Shown: positions 39,294-49,861 of the stretch, one piece after another
Layout: every line of letters begins with the position of its first letter
How positions within the stretch are numbered: position 1 is the first letter of the stretch
NCBI RefSeq assembly: GCF_030408435.1
Contig: NZ_CP047046.1
Location: 1,284,572 to 1,348,571 of the forward strand
Length of the DNA stretch: 64,000 nucleotides
Direction: 5' to 3'
Source: Corynebacterium auriscanis
GTDB taxonomy: Bacteria > Actinomycetota > Actinomycetes > Mycobacteriales > Mycobacteriaceae
Made by a program: the position numbers and the translations under genes
The notes under the pieces: generated by a model
Told to the model about the DNA's origin: nothing
Database searches by the model: none
The model's input: only the letters and a program-made list of their open reading frames with translations

Positions 39294-41564
39294 TTAGCCA
39301 CCCGTGGTCACGCGATAGACGTCAAAGACACCCTCAACGTTGCGCAACTGGTTCATGGTGTAGCCCAGCTGCTTGGTATCCGAAACCTCAAAGGTGAAGC
39401 GGATATTCGCCACCCGATCGTCCGCGGTGTGCGAACTGGTCGCCACGATGGGCACTTTCTGATCAGAGATCACACGGGTGACCTCCGAGAGTAAACCGTT
39501 GCGGTCCAACCCCTCAATTTGAATTGTCACCAAGAACACCGCGTTGTTAAACGAGCTGGCCCACTGCACCTCCACCAAACGGGCGGGTTCCGCGTGCAGC
39601 TTCGGAGCATTCGTACAGTCCGTACGGTGAACAGATACTCCCCCGCCTTTGGTGATGAAGCCGAACACTTCGTCCCCCGGCACCGGAGTGCAGCATTTCG
39701 CCAACTTCGCCGAAAAATCTGCCTGGCCCTGCACAAGGATTCCCGATCCATCGCCGCGGCCCTCTTGCGGAGTATTCGCGATTCTGGAAACTGCTGGGGT
39801 TCGCCGAACCAGTTCGTCCTCGGCCTCTTCGGGGCTGCCGAAAGTCTCGATGAGTAGCTTGACCACGTGGTCGGCGCCCACTTCAGAACGCCCGATCGCG
39901 GCGTATAGCGCATCAACATCGCTGTAACCCAACTGCGAGGCAATGGCCCGCATGGAATCTGCAGTGAACAACCGATGCAGTGGCAGGCCGCCGCGCTGAA
40001 CTTCGGCCGCCAGCATATCGCGACCTTTCTCCGTAGCTTCCTCACGGCGCTCCTTGGCAAACCAAGCGCGGATTTTGTTCTTGGCCCGTGGGGATACAAC
40101 GATGTCCAGCCAATCTCGATTGGGGCCGGCGGATTGGTCCTTCGAGGTGAAAATCTCGACCTTATCGCCGGTCTTGAGCTTAGATTCCAGCGCGACCAGC
40201 TTGCCGTTGACCTTGGCACCGATGCACCGGTGCCCCACTTCGGTGTGCACCGCGTAGGCAAAGTCCAGCGGGGTAGCCTCCGCCGGCAGAGTCACGGCAT
40301 CACCCTTCGGCGTGAACACGAAGATCTGATTAGTCGATAGATCGTAACGTAGGTTGTCAAGGAACTCGTTCGGATCAGCGGCTTCTTTTTGCCAATCCAG
40401 GAGCTGGCGCATCCAGGCCATCTGGTCGACTTCACCACTATCGCCCTTGTGGCTACCCTTGGTTTCCTTGTAGCGCCAGTGCGCCGCGATACCGAACTCG
40501 GCCTTGTGATGCATTTCGTGCGTACGGATCTGCACTTCCAGTGGCTTGGCCTTGGGCCCGACCACGGTGGTGTGCAGCGATTGGTACACCCCAAAGCGTG
40601 GCGCGGAGATGTAGTCCTTAAACCGGCCTGGCATCGGATGGTATAAGGTGTGGATCGCGCCCACGGCGCCATAGCAATCGCGCACGGAATCAACCAAGAT
40701 ACGGATGCCTACGAGGTCGAAAATCTCATCAAAATCTCGCCCTCGCACGATCATCTTCTGATAGATCGACCAGTAGTGTTTAGGCCGTCCAACCACGGTG
40801 GCCTGAATGCCGGAACGTCGCAACGCTTCCTCGATCTCGCGCTTCACATCCGCGATGTACGAGTTTCGCTTGGGCGCGCGATCTGCGACCATCCGCACGA
40901 TCTCGTCGTATTTCTTCGGATACAAAATGGCGAAGGATAGATCCTCCAGCTCCCACTTCACGGTCGCCATTCCCAGTCGGTGTGCCAGCGGGGCGATCAC
41001 TTCGAGGGTTTGCCGGGCTTTCTTGGCCTGCTTTTCCGGTGGCAAAAAGCGCATGGTTCGCATGTTGTGCAACCGGTCGGCGACCTTAATTACCAGCACT
41101 CGGGGATCGTTGGCGATTGCTACAATCATCTTGCGAATGGTTTCGGCTTCCGCTGCGGACCCCAGCACCATCTTGTCTAACTTGGTTACTCCGTCGACTA
41201 GTCGCGCAACTTCCGCGCCAAAATCGGCCGTCAATTCATCGAGGGTATAGTCCGTGTCCTCGACAGTATCGTGCAACAGGGCGGCCACCAGCGTGGTCGT
41301 ATCCATGCCGATCTCCGCAGCAATCGTGGCTACTGCCAGCGGATGGGTAATGTATGGTTCCCCCGATTTACGCGTCACGCCTCGGTGTAAACGTTCGGCG
41401 ACCTCATAGGCCCGCCCCAGCGCGTCCACGTCGGCTTTCGGATGATACTTTCGGTGAATCGCCACAAGTGGTCCCAGCACGGGGTTCACGCGGGTGCGGC
41501 CACCGCCGGTCAGGCTGCGCGCTATTCGCGCTGCCATCCATAACGATCCCTTTTCGTTACTCAT
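39294..41564 (-). CDS. rel: bifunctional (p)ppGpp synthetase/hydrolase
   Basis: This 756-residue stringent-response enzyme makes and degrades (p)ppGpp. The hydrolase domain contains HD at residues 98-99 and VEDTDYT just after, so hydrolase activity is expected. The RelA/SpoT synthetase domain includes [20 protein letters not shown] domain ([13 protein letters not shown]), a helical zone and a C-terminal ACT domain ([21 protein letters not shown] region) follow. Its ATG at 41564 overlaps the apt stop by 8 bp, so translation is coupled. The block secDF - binding protein - apt - rel is the classic corynebacterial order. Confidence 0.96.
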   Translation of the reverse strand: MSNEKGSLWMAARIARSLTGGGRTRVNPVLGPLVAIHRKYHPKADVDALGRAYEVAERLHRGVTRKSGEPYITHPLAVATIAAEIGMDTTTLVAALLHDTVEDTDYTLDELTADFGAEVARLVDGVTKLDKMVLGSAAEAETIRKMIVAIANDPRVLVIKVADRLHNMRTMRFLPPEKQAKKARQTLEVIAPLAHRLGMATVKWELEDLSFAILYPKKYDEIVRMVADRAPKRNSYIADVKREIEEALRRSGIQATVVGRPKHYWSIYQKMIVRGRDFDEIFDLVGIRILVDSVRDCYGAVGAIHTLYHPMPGRFKDYISAPRFGVYQSLHTTVVGPKAKPLEVQIRTHEMHHKAEFGIAAHWRYKETKGSHKGDSGEVDQMAWMRQLLDWQKEAADPNEFLDNLRYDLSTNQIFVFTPKGDAVTLPAEATPLDFAYAVHTEVGHRCIGAKVNGKLVALESKLKTGDKVEIFTSKDQSAGPNRDWLDIVVSPRAKNKIRAWFAKERREEATEKGRDMLAAEVQRGGLPLHRLFTADSMRAIASQLGYSDVDALYAAIGRSEVGADHVVKLLIETFGSPEEAEDELVRRTPAVSRIANTPQEGRGDGSGILVQGQADFSAKLAKCCTPVPGDEVFGFITKGGGVSVHRTDCTNAPKLHAEPARLVEVQWASSFNNAVFLVTIQIEGLDRNGLLSEVTRVISDQKVPIVATSSHTADDRVANIRFTFEVSDTKQLGYTMNQLRNVEGVFDVYRVTTGG

Positions 41565-42195
41565 GACTGCTCACCGTTACACCACTGGCTGTTTCTTTTG
41601 GTTCGACGCCCAGCTGCGCCAGCGACCGCGAATCTCCTTTGGCGACGACGTATAGAGGCAGATCGCGCAGCTTGTCGCGACCGTGCAAGCCTTCAACCTC
41701 AAGGACAACGGCTAGGCCCACGACGTGAGCACCGGCCTTCTCGAGGAGTTCTTGGGAAGCTCGTAGTGTGCCACCGGTGGCCAACACATCGTCGATGAGG
41801 ATGATGCGTTTGCCGTCGAGGGGAATGCCGCTAGCTGGGATCTCCAACGTGGCACTGCCATATTCCAAGTCGTAGTGCACTTGGTGGACCGGAGGCGGAA
41901 GCTTTCCCCCCTTGCGCACGGCCAGCACTCCCACACCTAATTCGTGGGCAACAGCGCTACCGAGCAGGAAGCCACGGGCATCTAGTCCACCTATCAGGTC
42001 CGCGCCTGCATCTCGGCACGCATCGGCCAAATCGTGCACCAGCACGCGGTAGCAATCGGGGTCGGCCAAAACGGGTGTGAGGTCCTCGAACACAATGCCG
42101 GGCTTGGGGAAATCTGGGACTATGCGCGTGAATTTCTCCAGCGCCTCCTTTGCCGTCTTGGGCTGCACGGTGGGTGGAGTAACGGGATTATGCAC
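41557..42195 (-). CDS. apt: adenine phosphoribosyltransferase
   Basis: This 212-residue enzyme salvages adenine to AMP with PRPP. The entry motif [16 protein letters not shown] is near residue 27, and the PRPP loop [18 protein letters not shown] is near residue 130. The N-terminus (about 15 residues, Pro/Thr-rich) and C-terminus are a little longer than usual. The GTG at 42195 has AAGAGG 9 nt upstream. It overlaps rel. Confidence 0.95.
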   Translation of the reverse strand: MHNPVTPPTVQPKTAKEALEKFTRIVPDFPKPGIVFEDLTPVLADPDCYRVLVHDLADACRDAGADLIGGLDARGFLLGSAVAHELGVGVLAVRKGGKLPPPVHQVHYDLEYGSATLEIPASGIPLDGKRIILIDDVLATGGTLRASQELLEKAGAHVVGLAVVLEVEGLHGRDKLRDLPLYVVAKGDSRSLAQLGVEPKETASGVTVSSHE

Positions 42196-42236
42196 GGACT
42201 AAAACCTCTTGCGCGTCGGTCGTCAAAGATTCGATG

Positions 42237-42262
42237 GTGTTGCCTCGTACACGAGGCAACAC
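42237..42262 (-). terminator. hairpin between the solute-binding lipoprotein gene and apt
   Basis: The 11-bp perfect inverted repeat GTGTTGCCTCG / CGAGGCAACAC has a 4-base loop. It lies 34 bp after the stop of the lipoprotein gene and about 40 bp before the apt start. There is no strong T-run, so it may be a weak terminator or an mRNA-stabilising structure. Confidence 0.6.
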
Positions 42263-42295
42263 TACGTGTCGCTTACTTTAGCGAACACGTGAGGA

Positions 42296-43966
42296 TTAAC
42301 TACCTTTTCCGGGGTTAGAGGTACCGCTCGCACCCGATTGGTTGGGATTGTTCGAGGGGGTTTTGGCATCCGGATCTGCAGCAGCGGGCGCATCATCAGG
42401 TACCGGCGTAGTACGGGTGATCCACCGATCCATGTTCCAGCTGACTCCCCCATCTGCCCCATTGTCCATGACGTTGTGCACGTGGCCCTCAAACGCAATC
42501 GTGCGGGCTTCGGTCACCAATGGAATCGAGTAGCTGGCGGCCTGCAGCTTCTTTTCCTCTCGCTGGATTTCCGTCAGGCGCCCGGAAACACCGTGGGCCA
42601 CCGCCGCATTGCGCCCAAAAGTGGTGCGGGTATCCAACAACACGTCGTAATCAACTCCCAATACCCCGTAATCACTTATACCGCGGGGCACTGGCTCCAC
42701 ATTCACACCGGCAGCGCCACACGTCTGTTTAATCTTGTCCACGATGACTTTGTACCGGGACGTGGTTTCTAGGTATCCGATGCGGATCGTTTGGCCTGTC
42801 AACGCTGCCGCTTTATCCGGCGCGAAAACGGTATTCTCTTGGGATGTGCGGGTCAGTTGGCTGGAAAGTGGGTGTGATGGCCCAATCACGCGCAAACCAG
42901 TTGGTTTCACGCGTGCACCAGAGTGTTTAGTCACGGCATCGGCTAAGCCACGCTGATCGATGCAGTAGTTGAGAGCGCTTCGGGCTTCGGGGGTGCCCAG
43001 TGGGCCCAGATCGGAAATACGCAAGGTGTCTACCCGGGAAGACTGCACGCGCGTGACGCGCCAGTCCGGCTCCTTCAATCCCAGCTCTTCTAGGTTCTTA
43101 CCCGCGTCAATATCCGCAACCTTTAGTTGGTTGTGCTCGCGGAGCGTGGCTAGGTCTGCCCGCCGTGGCCACACATGGATCGGCTCCTCGACGGGTTTCA
43201 CACCCGACCACCCAGGGTTGGCAGTCAATTCGAGGTGCCCATCTTCCCCACGGGATGCGATCTTGTACGGACCCGACGTGGGCACGCTTGTCGGATCGGT
43301 TTTGCTAAGCAAAAAGGTCTCTTGCCACTGCTTCCCCATTTCGGTAAGCATGGCGTCGTCGCCCGATCGCAATGCCTGGGCTGCATCGGGCAGTTTCGCG
43401 CGCTCGGCAACCGTATGCATGGGCAGCACGCTGCCCGCGCTAAACAGCTCCCTGTACCGCTCGCCGAATCCCGCCTTGAAATTCACTACGAACCGTTTGG
43501 ATCCGGGCTGGCAGTCCAGGCTCTGAACCTGCGAGAATAACGGCATATCTGAGCCGAATAAGTCCGGACGCTTGGAGGCCTCATACGTCAACAGGAAGTC
43601 GTCGCACACCACCGGTTTCCCGTCGGAATACTCGGCCTGGCTGTTGATCTGGTAATTGATGACCGCTTGGTTGCGTTTGCTGGGAAAGGCCTTCACAATG
43701 TCCGGATTTGGCAACAATTGCTCATCGGGACCTTCGATGAAAGCGCCTGGATACAGTCGCGCGCTGATTTTGCCGGCGTCCGTGGCTACACCCAACGAGG
43801 TGCCGGCGTTCGTCGTAACCAGTTCTTGTGGCAACGCGTACCCGAATTGCTCTTCGGGAGCAGCGCTGTCGCCGGGGCCTCGATCACCGGCGCAGGAAGC
43901 CACCGCAGCCGTGATCGCCACCGCCCCCGCGGTCGCCGCGAGTTTCTTGCCAACCGAGCCTTTCAC
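42296..43966 (-). CDS. family-5 extracellular solute-binding lipoprotein (DciAE-like)
   Basis: The protein of about 556 residues has a lipoprotein signal peptide whose lipobox AVASC puts the lipidated cysteine near residue 25. It has the fold of the oligopeptide/dipeptide-binding SBP family 5. The C. glutamicum homologue in the same place between secF and apt is called DciAE. No permease or ATPase genes are adjacent, so its ligand and role are uncertain. I prefer the GTG at 43966, with AAGG 5 nt upstream; the GTG at 43972 is too close to its SD. The C-terminus is a Pro/Asn/Ser tail. Confidence 0.85.
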   Translation of the reverse strand: MKGSVGKKLAATAGAVAITAAVASCAGDRGPGDSAAPEEQFGYALPQELVTTNAGTSLGVATDAGKISARLYPGAFIEGPDEQLLPNPDIVKAFPSKRNQAVINYQINSQAEYSDGKPVVCDDFLLTYEASKRPDLFGSDMPLFSQVQSLDCQPGSKRFVVNFKAGFGERYRELFSAGSVLPMHTVAERAKLPDAAQALRSGDDAMLTEMGKQWQETFLLSKTDPTSVPTSGPYKIASRGEDGHLELTANPGWSGVKPVEEPIHVWPRRADLATLREHNQLKVADIDAGKNLEELGLKEPDWRVTRVQSSRVDTLRISDLGPLGTPEARSALNYCIDQRGLADAVTKHSGARVKPTGLRVIGPSHPLSSQLTRTSQENTVFAPDKAAALTGQTIRIGYLETTSRYKVIVDKIKQTCGAAGVNVEPVPRGISDYGVLGVDYDVLLDTRTTFGRNAAVAHGVSGRLTEIQREEKKLQAASYSIPLVTEARTIAFEGHVHNVMDNGADGGVSWNMDRWITRTTPVPDDAPAAADPDAKTPSNNPNQSGASGTSNPGKGS

Positions 43967-44034
43967 AAACACCTTCCTACCTTGTCGCCCACCGCGAGCG
44001 GCGAACCAGATCCATGATCACTGAGTTCCCCGAG

Positions 44035-47000
44035 CTACATTCCCGGGCGCCACGTTTGCCCGGCTGCACCGGTCTCTGGCCCGTCATGGCGGGCTGAATC
44101 TTGCGTTGCTTCCCTACCTGTGCCTTCGGCCTGGTCATTTTTTGCTGGCTTAGTCACCCGGCTGGCATTACTGGGGAACTGAACCTTGCGGCCGCCATTT
44201 TTACTCGACGCCCCGCTGGAACCCACCGCCGAATTCAATGGGTTGCCATTATCAGCACCGACTTCGGTTGATGCACCGTGCCCGGTGGAGTCCGCTGCAC
44301 GCGCACGGTTGATCGCGTCCTCACCTGCAGAGTCAAAGTCCCGCCCGCGATCCGCATCGGTATCGGGACTTGCGCTGTGCTGGATGTTGGCACTGTGCTG
44401 GGTGTCGGCGCTTCGCTGCGCCGCTGCCCCGCCGGCGTTGCGATCCAGGCCGGCCACATCGGAAGCGCTCGTAGCGCCAACTGCGGCGACACCTGCCATC
44501 TCATCAGCATGGCCGTTGTTGCCTTCACCACCTTCGCGTGCCTTGCGAACGCGCTCGTTGTGCTCCCGGTACTTGCGCTGACGGGACTTAATCGTGGCCA
44601 ACAGTGGAGCCGCGAAGAATATGGAGTTAAACGTACCGACAATCACACCAATAAACTGCACCAGCGCCAAGTCCTTGAGCGTTCCTACGCCCATCAAACC
44701 TACCGCCACCACCAGCAACGACACGATAGGCACTGCCGAGAAGATGGAGGTGTTGATCGAGCGCATGATGGTCTGGTTCAACGCTAGGTTGGCTTGTTCA
44801 TCGAAGGTAGAGCGGGTGGACCCAAACAGGCCCGAAGTGTTCTCGCGAATCTTGTCGAACACGACCACCACGTCGTAGAGGGAGAATGCCAAGATCGTGA
44901 GCAAACCAATCACCGTTGCTGGCGAGACCTCGAAACCAATGAGGGCATACAGGCCGGCCACCACGGCGAGATCCAGCAAAATTGTGACGATGGCAGCCAG
45001 GGCCATGTCCCGTTCCAAGCGGATGGTGATGTAGGTAAAGACGATCAGCAAGAATACGCCCAGCGACAGCAGCATGCGCTGCGTGATGGATTTACCCCAC
45101 GATTCGGAGACCGTGGAATCCGTCACTGCGTTCTCGCTGACCTCGCCCGCGGCATTCTTTGGATGGAACTTCTCAAATAGAGCGGAACGAACCTGACGAA
45201 TCTGATCTTCACTCAGGCGCTCAGAGGTCACCTCGATGACGCGCGAATCGCCACTACCCACAGTCTGGGCGGACTGAGGGGCAATGCCAATGGCATCCTC
45301 AAACGTCTCTTCCACCTGTGACTGCGTGACGTTTTGCGCCGGTGGCATGGCAATCCTTGTGCCTCCCTGGAAGTCAATGCCCAGTGTGAACCCACGAATC
45401 AGGATCGCACCGATGGCTACAACCAGCATCGCGGCCATGAGGGAGTACAACTTGCGGCGGTTCGGAATAATCCGGAACCCGCCCATGCCGTTATACATCT
45501 TGCCGAAGAATCCCATGGAAGAATCCTTGTCGCCCTCATCGTCGCGCTGAGACTTATTGGCCTCTGCCGCACGGAATGCCGATCCCAGGCCATTGAGCCG
45601 CGGTGCTGCAAACGCGGGGCGTCGAGATGCCAAAATAACCAGTGGAGCAGAGACCAAGAAAGCAATCAGAAGGTCGAAGATAGTGGTCAGGCCAAGGGTG
45701 AAGGCGAAGCCCTTGACCTCGCCAATGGCCAGGAAGTACAACACGAGCGCTCCGAACAAGCTCACGGCCTTACCCGTGACGATCGTGCGACGGGCGCGCT
45801 GCCATGCGCGTGGAACGGACGAGCGGAACGTAGACCCATCGCGGATTTCGTCCTTGATGCGTTCGAAATAGATAACGAACGAATCTGCCGTGGTGCCCAA
45901 ACCAATGATTAGACCAGCGATACCTGCGAGGTCCAAGCTGTAGCCAATCCAGCGACCCAGCAACACGATCAGGCCATAGACCAGAGCGAACGCGGCCAAC
46001 AGGGAGACAATCGCAATGACGCCCAAACCGCGGTAGTAGACCAAGGCGTAGATTGCGATGAGCGCCAAACCGACAGCGCCGGCGATCAGACCGGCCTTCA
46101 GGGAGGCCTCACCCAGAGTTGGGGAAATCGTGGTGGTTGTACCGCCGGGCTCACCATTTTCACCCACAAAGCTGATGGGCAAAGCGCCGTAGCGCAGGTT
46201 GTTGGCGATGTCCTGAGCTTCCTTCTCGCTGAACTCACCAGTAATCTGCGAGGTATTGCCCGGAGGGGTTGGCTCTTGGATCACCGGAGCGGAAATCACC
46301 TTCGAGTCCAGGGTGATGGCGACTTGCTGCTGCAGCATCTGTTGCCCAAATTTGTACCACGTCTCGCCACCGGGGGTCTGCTTACCGGTCTTGAACTTAA
46401 AGGAGATGGACATCTGGGCGGTCTGTGGGTTGAGACCACCTGTGATGGGTGCGTTCCCGTCGATCATTGCGCCAGTGAGGAACTTGGCATCGGGGCCCGG
46501 CTTCGAGCCCTCCAGTAGCGGCGCAGGGCCCAGCACTTGAACCTGGCCTTCGTTATCGCAGGTCACAAAGGGCTTCGATGGGTCATCAGCACCGGCCAAC
46601 TTATCGCTGCCCTCACACGTCAAGAGGGCACGAGCAGCCTCCTGCTTATTAGCTTTGTCTGACTGGCGGTCTTCCAGCAAAACCTTAACCATCTTGTCAC
46701 GGTTCTTCTGCTGCTCCACACTGGTTTTGCCTTCAGCGGGGGCCTTGGCGGTGACCTTTAGGTCCTTCGGCGCATCTGGCACTTTTTGTTGCTTGAGGAA
46801 CTTCATGAGGTCGTCCAGCTTTTGCTGGCCGACCTCGGGCGTGATCGCCCCGACCTCTACCCAGCGGTTCGCCATTGCCTCGACTTCTTTAAACACGCCC
46901 TTGTCTGGCTGTGCGGGCTGCTGCACCACCGGGCGGAAAACAAGCTGTGACGTCTTGCCCAACGCACGGGCTTCCTCCACGTTTTCACCAGGAACGGTGA

Positions 47001-47304
47001 TCACGAGGTTACTGCCGTCCGCACGTACTTCCGCGCCGGAAACACCCATGCCGTTGACGCGGTCGCTGAGGATGCGGCGCGCTTGGTCCAGCTGCTCCGA
47101 ACTGGGCTTGGCACCCTGCGGGACAAGGGTGATGCGGGTGCCACCCTGCAAGTCGATGCCCAGTTTGGGCGAGAGCGACTTGCTGCCGGTGAAGAAAATC
47201 AAGCCAAAAACAATGACGAGGATAAGGGCGAAGAGCGCTAGTGCTCGCTTCGGCCATGCAAACGAGTTGTTTTTGGCAGCTCGTGTGGAGCGTTTCGTGG
47301 CCAC
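44035..47304 (-). CDS. secDF: fused SecD-SecF protein-export protein
   Basis: One continuous 1089-codon frame holds both subunits. Residues 1-596 are SecD, with an N-terminal membrane segment, GIDLQGGTRITLV, a large periplasmic domain and five further membrane segments. Residues about 597 on are SecF, with LGIDFQGGTRIAM and six segments including LTILAFSLYDVVVVFDKIREN. A disordered cytoplasmic tail of about 160 residues follows. SecDF uses the proton gradient to pull exported proteins. The GTG at 47304 has AGGAG 8 nt upstream. At the junction, the SecF part begins at an ATG (45516) with AAGGA 7 nt upstream. C. glutamicum has separate secD and secF genes. Confidence 0.94.
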   Translation of the reverse strand: MATKRSTRAAKNNSFAWPKRALALFALILVIVFGLIFFTGSKSLSPKLGIDLQGGTRITLVPQGAKPSSEQLDQARRILSDRVNGMGVSGAEVRADGSNLVITVPGENVEEARALGKTSQLVFRPVVQQPAQPDKGVFKEVEAMANRWVEVGAITPEVGQQKLDDLMKFLKQQKVPDAPKDLKVTAKAPAEGKTSVEQQKNRDKMVKVLLEDRQSDKANKQEAARALLTCEGSDKLAGADDPSKPFVTCDNEGQVQVLGPAPLLEGSKPGPDAKFLTGAMIDGNAPITGGLNPQTAQMSISFKFKTGKQTPGGETWYKFGQQMLQQQVAITLDSKVISAPVIQEPTPPGNTSQITGEFSEKEAQDIANNLRYGALPISFVGENGEPGGTTTTISPTLGEASLKAGLIAGAVGLALIAIYALVYYRGLGVIAIVSLLAAFALVYGLIVLLGRWIGYSLDLAGIAGLIIGLGTTADSFVIYFERIKDEIRDGSTFRSSVPRAWQRARRTIVTGKAVSLFGALVLYFLAIGEVKGFAFTLGLTTIFDLLIAFLVSAPLVILASRRPAFAAPRLNGLGSAFRAAEANKSQRDDEGDKDSSMGFFGKMYNGMGGFRIIPNRRKLYSLMAAMLVVAIGAILIRGFTLGIDFQGGTRIAMPPAQNVTQSQVEETFEDAIGIAPQSAQTVGSGDSRVIEVTSERLSEDQIRQVRSALFEKFHPKNAAGEVSENAVTDSTVSESWGKSITQRMLLSLGVFLLIVFTYITIRLERDMALAAIVTILLDLAVVAGLYALIGFEVSPATVIGLLTILAFSLYDVVVVFDKIRENTSGLFGSTRSTFDEQANLALNQTIMRSINTSIFSAVPIVSLLVVAVGLMGVGTLKDLALVQFIGVIVGTFNSIFFAAPLLATIKSRQRKYREHNERVRKAREGGEGNNGHADEMAGVAAVGATSASDVAGLDRNAGGAAAQRSADTQHSANIQHSASPDTDADRGRDFDSAGEDAINRARAADSTGHGASTEVGADNGNPLNSAVGSSGASSKNGGRKVQFPSNASRVTKPAKNDQAEGTGREATQDSARHDGPETGAAGQTWRPGM
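45514..45530 (-). promoter_or_regulatory. retained ribosome-binding site and ATG at the SecD/SecF junction
   Basis: Within the fused frame the minus strand reads AAGGATTCTTCCATGGGATT. AAGGA lies 7 nt before the in-frame ATG at 45516, exactly where the separate SecF of related species would begin. It may still allow internal initiation of a 493-residue SecF. Confidence 0.45.
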
Positions 47305-47457
47305 AGTAAAAACTCCTGGGCGTATATCGGGAACTACTGACGTGAAATGAATACGGACTGCCTGTGCCGGATGCGAGAAGCGTGCGTTAACCGCACTCCA
47401 CAAGCAGACCGAATCGTAACCTGATGATTCTAACCCTTAAGGGGCGATTACGTAAGA

Positions 47458-47502
47458 ACCGCGCGGTGGGGAGTCTAGGAAACTCTCCATAAACCGCGCG
47501 GT
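47458..47502 (-). promoter_or_regulatory. long intercistronic hairpin between yajC and secDF
   Basis: ACCGCGCGGT occurs at 47458-47467 and again at 47493-47502, and being self-complementary the two can pair. Inside, TGGGGAGT and ACTCTCCA pair with one mismatch around a short loop. The structure starts 9 bp after the yajC stop and lies 154 bp before secDF. Without a T-run it may limit rather than end transcription, or protect the mRNA end. Confidence 0.55.
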
Positions 47503-47510
47503 CAGACACT

Positions 47511-47900
47511 TTAGCGACGATCCTCGGGCGAACCCTCCGGGTTGTCGTCCGTGGACGGGCCGTCGACCTCGTGCTGATCAACCGGGCTGGAAGCGCTGGG
47601 GTTGCTCTGCTGTAACGCATCCCCTTGCACCGAACCGGTATCGACGGAATCAACTGGGTTGAGCACCGCGGTGCGGTCCCAGGTGGTTACCACGCTAGGA
47701 GCGATTTCTAGGTCGATCGTCTTTTCACCCACGTTGTGAATGCGCCCCTGTAGTCCGGAGGTCATACGCACCACCATGCCGGGGCGCAGTTGTTCTTGGA
47801 AGGCGCGAATCTCCTTGAGCCTTTGGTTCTGCTTCCGCATTTGGAATAACGGGAGGGCAATGAAAACCAGTAGGACAAGAATAAGAATAAGAGGATCCAT
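47511..47900 (-). CDS. yajC: preprotein translocase subunit YajC
   Basis: This 129-residue protein has one N-terminal membrane segment (residues 3-19, LILILVLLVFIALPLF). The YajC core follows with RKQNQRLKEIRAFQ, LRPGMVVRMTSGLQGRI and VGEKTIDLEIAPSV. A polar C-terminal tail of about 45 residues ends it. YajC associates with SecDF. The ATG at 47900 has GGCAGG just upstream. It lies between ruvB and secDF in the conserved ruvCAB-yajC-secDF order. Confidence 0.93.
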   Translation of the reverse strand: MDPLILILVLLVFIALPLFQMRKQNQRLKEIRAFQEQLRPGMVVRMTSGLQGRIHNVGEKTIDLEIAPSVVTTWDRTAVLNPVDSVDTGSVQGDALQQSNPSASSPVDQHEVDGPSTDDNPEGSPEDRR

Positions 47901-48028
47901 ACCTGCCAGTGTGCCATATCCTTGCGGTCACCTAATTACCGAACCCCACCGTTCTTAACCACCGCTTTCGCTAAAGCTAACGCTTGTCCGGGTAGTCATG
48001 CGGGCGCCGCTACCGGCACAGCGAACAA

Positions 48029-49117
48029 TTACAGACCAATGGTTCCCTCTGGAGGTTCCAGCCCCACGTGTCTCCATGCCATGGCCGTAGCCACTCTTCC
48101 GCGTGGCGTACGCGCTAACATGCCGGCTCGCACTAGGTAGGGCTCGCACACTTCTTCTACGGTGGAGGGTTCTTCACCCACGGCTATCGCTAGTGTATTG
48201 ACGCCCACAGGCCCTCCGCCATGGCCTCTCACGAGGGCATCGAGCACTGCGCGGTCGAGGCGGTCCAAACCGGATTCGTCCACGTCAAACACCAGTAGCG
48301 CTGCTTTAGCCACTTCCAAGTTGACCTTGCCGTCCGCATTCACATCAGCGAAATCACGGACTCGACGCAGCAAACGGTTCGCAATACGCGGGGTGCCACG
48401 CGAACGCGAAGCGATTTCCCAGGCAGCATCGTGACTGATGTGTACACCCAGGATTCCCGCAGCGCGAGTGACCACGCGTGTGAGATCCTCTACGTCGTAA
48501 AACTCCATTTGGGCGGTGAAACCAAAGCGATCCCGCAATGGACCTGTCAGCATACCGGCGCGCGTAGTAGCACCGACCAACGTGAACGGGGCAACTTCAA
48601 TGGGAATGGAAGTGGCTCCCGGCCCCTTTCCGACGATCACATCAATGCGAAAGTCCTCCATCGCCATGTACAGCATTTCTTCCGCCGGCCTGGCAATACG
48701 GTGGATCTCGTCAATGAACAGGACATCGCCTTCCATCAGGTTGGATAGCATAGCGGCGAGATCACCCGCCCGTTCCAGCGCCGGGCCACTAGTCATACGC
48801 AGTGACGTTCCCAGCTCCTGGGCAATAATCATGGCCATAGTGGTTTTACCCAAGCCCGGCGGCCCGGCCAACAAAACGTGATCCGGAACTACTCCACGCG
48901 CACGAGCGCCGCCCAAAACCAGATCAAGCTGAGTGCGGACCTTCGGCTGGCCGATAAACTCACCCAGAGATTTGGGGCGCAGCGAGCTTTCTACATCGGA
49001 ATCCCCCGGCACCTGTCCACCGCTGAGGTCCGGGTTGATTCCGCCACCTGCGTCTGTGCCACTGAACTCGAGAGCACCCGAGGGTAACTCGAATTCAGTT
49101 TTTTCCACGTCACTCAT
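48029..49117 (-). CDS. ruvB: Holliday junction branch-migration motor RuvB
   Basis: This 362-residue AAA+ ATPase drives branch migration on RuvA-bound junctions. Walker A is [13 protein letters not shown] near residue 82, Walker B is LFIDEIHRI near 132 and [18 protein letters not shown] carries the sensor I and arginine-finger region. A winged-helix domain ends the protein. About 45 acidic and polar residues precede the core, longer than in E. coli. The ATG at 49117 has AAGGTAGG upstream. It lies 117 bp from ruvA. Confidence 0.97.
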   Translation of the reverse strand: MSDVEKTEFELPSGALEFSGTDAGGGINPDLSGGQVPGDSDVESSLRPKSLGEFIGQPKVRTQLDLVLGGARARGVVPDHVLLAGPPGLGKTTMAMIIAQELGTSLRMTSGPALERAGDLAAMLSNLMEGDVLFIDEIHRIARPAEEMLYMAMEDFRIDVIVGKGPGATSIPIEVAPFTLVGATTRAGMLTGPLRDRFGFTAQMEFYDVEDLTRVVTRAAGILGVHISHDAAWEIASRSRGTPRIANRLLRRVRDFADVNADGKVNLEVAKAALLVFDVDESGLDRLDRAVLDALVRGHGGGPVGVNTLAIAVGEEPSTVEEVCEPYLVRAGMLARTPRGRVATAMAWRHVGLEPPEGTIGL

Positions 49118-49234
49118 GTTTGCCTACCTTACCTCTGCCCGCAGACACTCTTCGTCACTACGCATAGCCACTCCCATAAGACTGTGTCGAAGTGACTGAG
49201 CCTCGCGGCCATCTCCCGTCGGACTGCCACGCGC

Positions 49235-49861
49235 CTATTTACTACCACCGAGGTGCGACAGCGCCGCTCGCAGTAGGCTCGAAGCTTCCAAGAGTCCCGC
49301 ACCCTCAGTCCGAGATGCGACCTGCGAGACAGTAGATGCCGCCTTTGCTTCCGTGAAGCCGAGGCCCACCAGGGCTTCTTCCACCTGTGCACGCACGGAA
49401 TCACTTAACTCCTGTGGAGAACCGTTCGTGGCAGCGCTAGGCGTCGATAGCTCAGAAGACAACGCACCCAGCTTGCCCTTGAGGTCAACGACCATGCGTT
49501 CGGCCAGCCGTTTTCCCACACCTGGGGCGCGTTGCAGTGTCTTAGCATCGCCATCGGCCACCGCAGCGGCCAATTCAGCGGGGGTGAGCACACTCATAAT
49601 CGCCAAAGCAACTCGGGCGCCCACCCCGGAAACCTTTTGTAGAGCCACGAAGGTTTGGCGCTGGTCGGAATCGGTGAACGCATACAACATCTGTGCGTCC
49701 TCGCGAACCACCAAGGTGGTGAGGACGAAGGCTTCGGAGCCACGCTCCAGCGATCCGACAATCGCCGGGGTGGTGTGGCAGTGATACCCAACGCCACCAC
49801 ATTCCACGACGACGTAATCGAGACCTTTATCAATAACGATTCCACGCAACGAGGCAATCAT
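49235..49861 (-). CDS. ruvA: Holliday junction DNA helicase subunit RuvA
   Basis: This 208-residue tetrameric protein binds four-way junctions and recruits RuvB. The OB domain begins [20 protein letters not shown]. Two helix-hairpin-helix motifs follow (LQKVSGVGARVALAIMS near 77 and APGVGKRLAERMVVDLK near 115). A flexible linker and the RuvB-binding domain III (ALVGLGFTEAKAAS) complete the protein. The ATG at 49861 has AAAGGACA upstream and overlaps the stop of a 29-codon ORF as TCATGA. Confidence 0.97.
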   Translation of the reverse strand: MIASLRGIVIDKGLDYVVVECGGVGYHCHTTPAIVGSLERGSEAFVLTTLVVREDAQMLYAFTDSDQRQTFVALQKVSGVGARVALAIMSVLTPAELAAAVADGDAKTLQRAPGVGKRLAERMVVDLKGKLGALSSELSTPSAATNGSPQELSDSVRAQVEEALVGLGFTEAKAASTVSQVASRTEGAGLLEASSLLRAALSHLGGSK

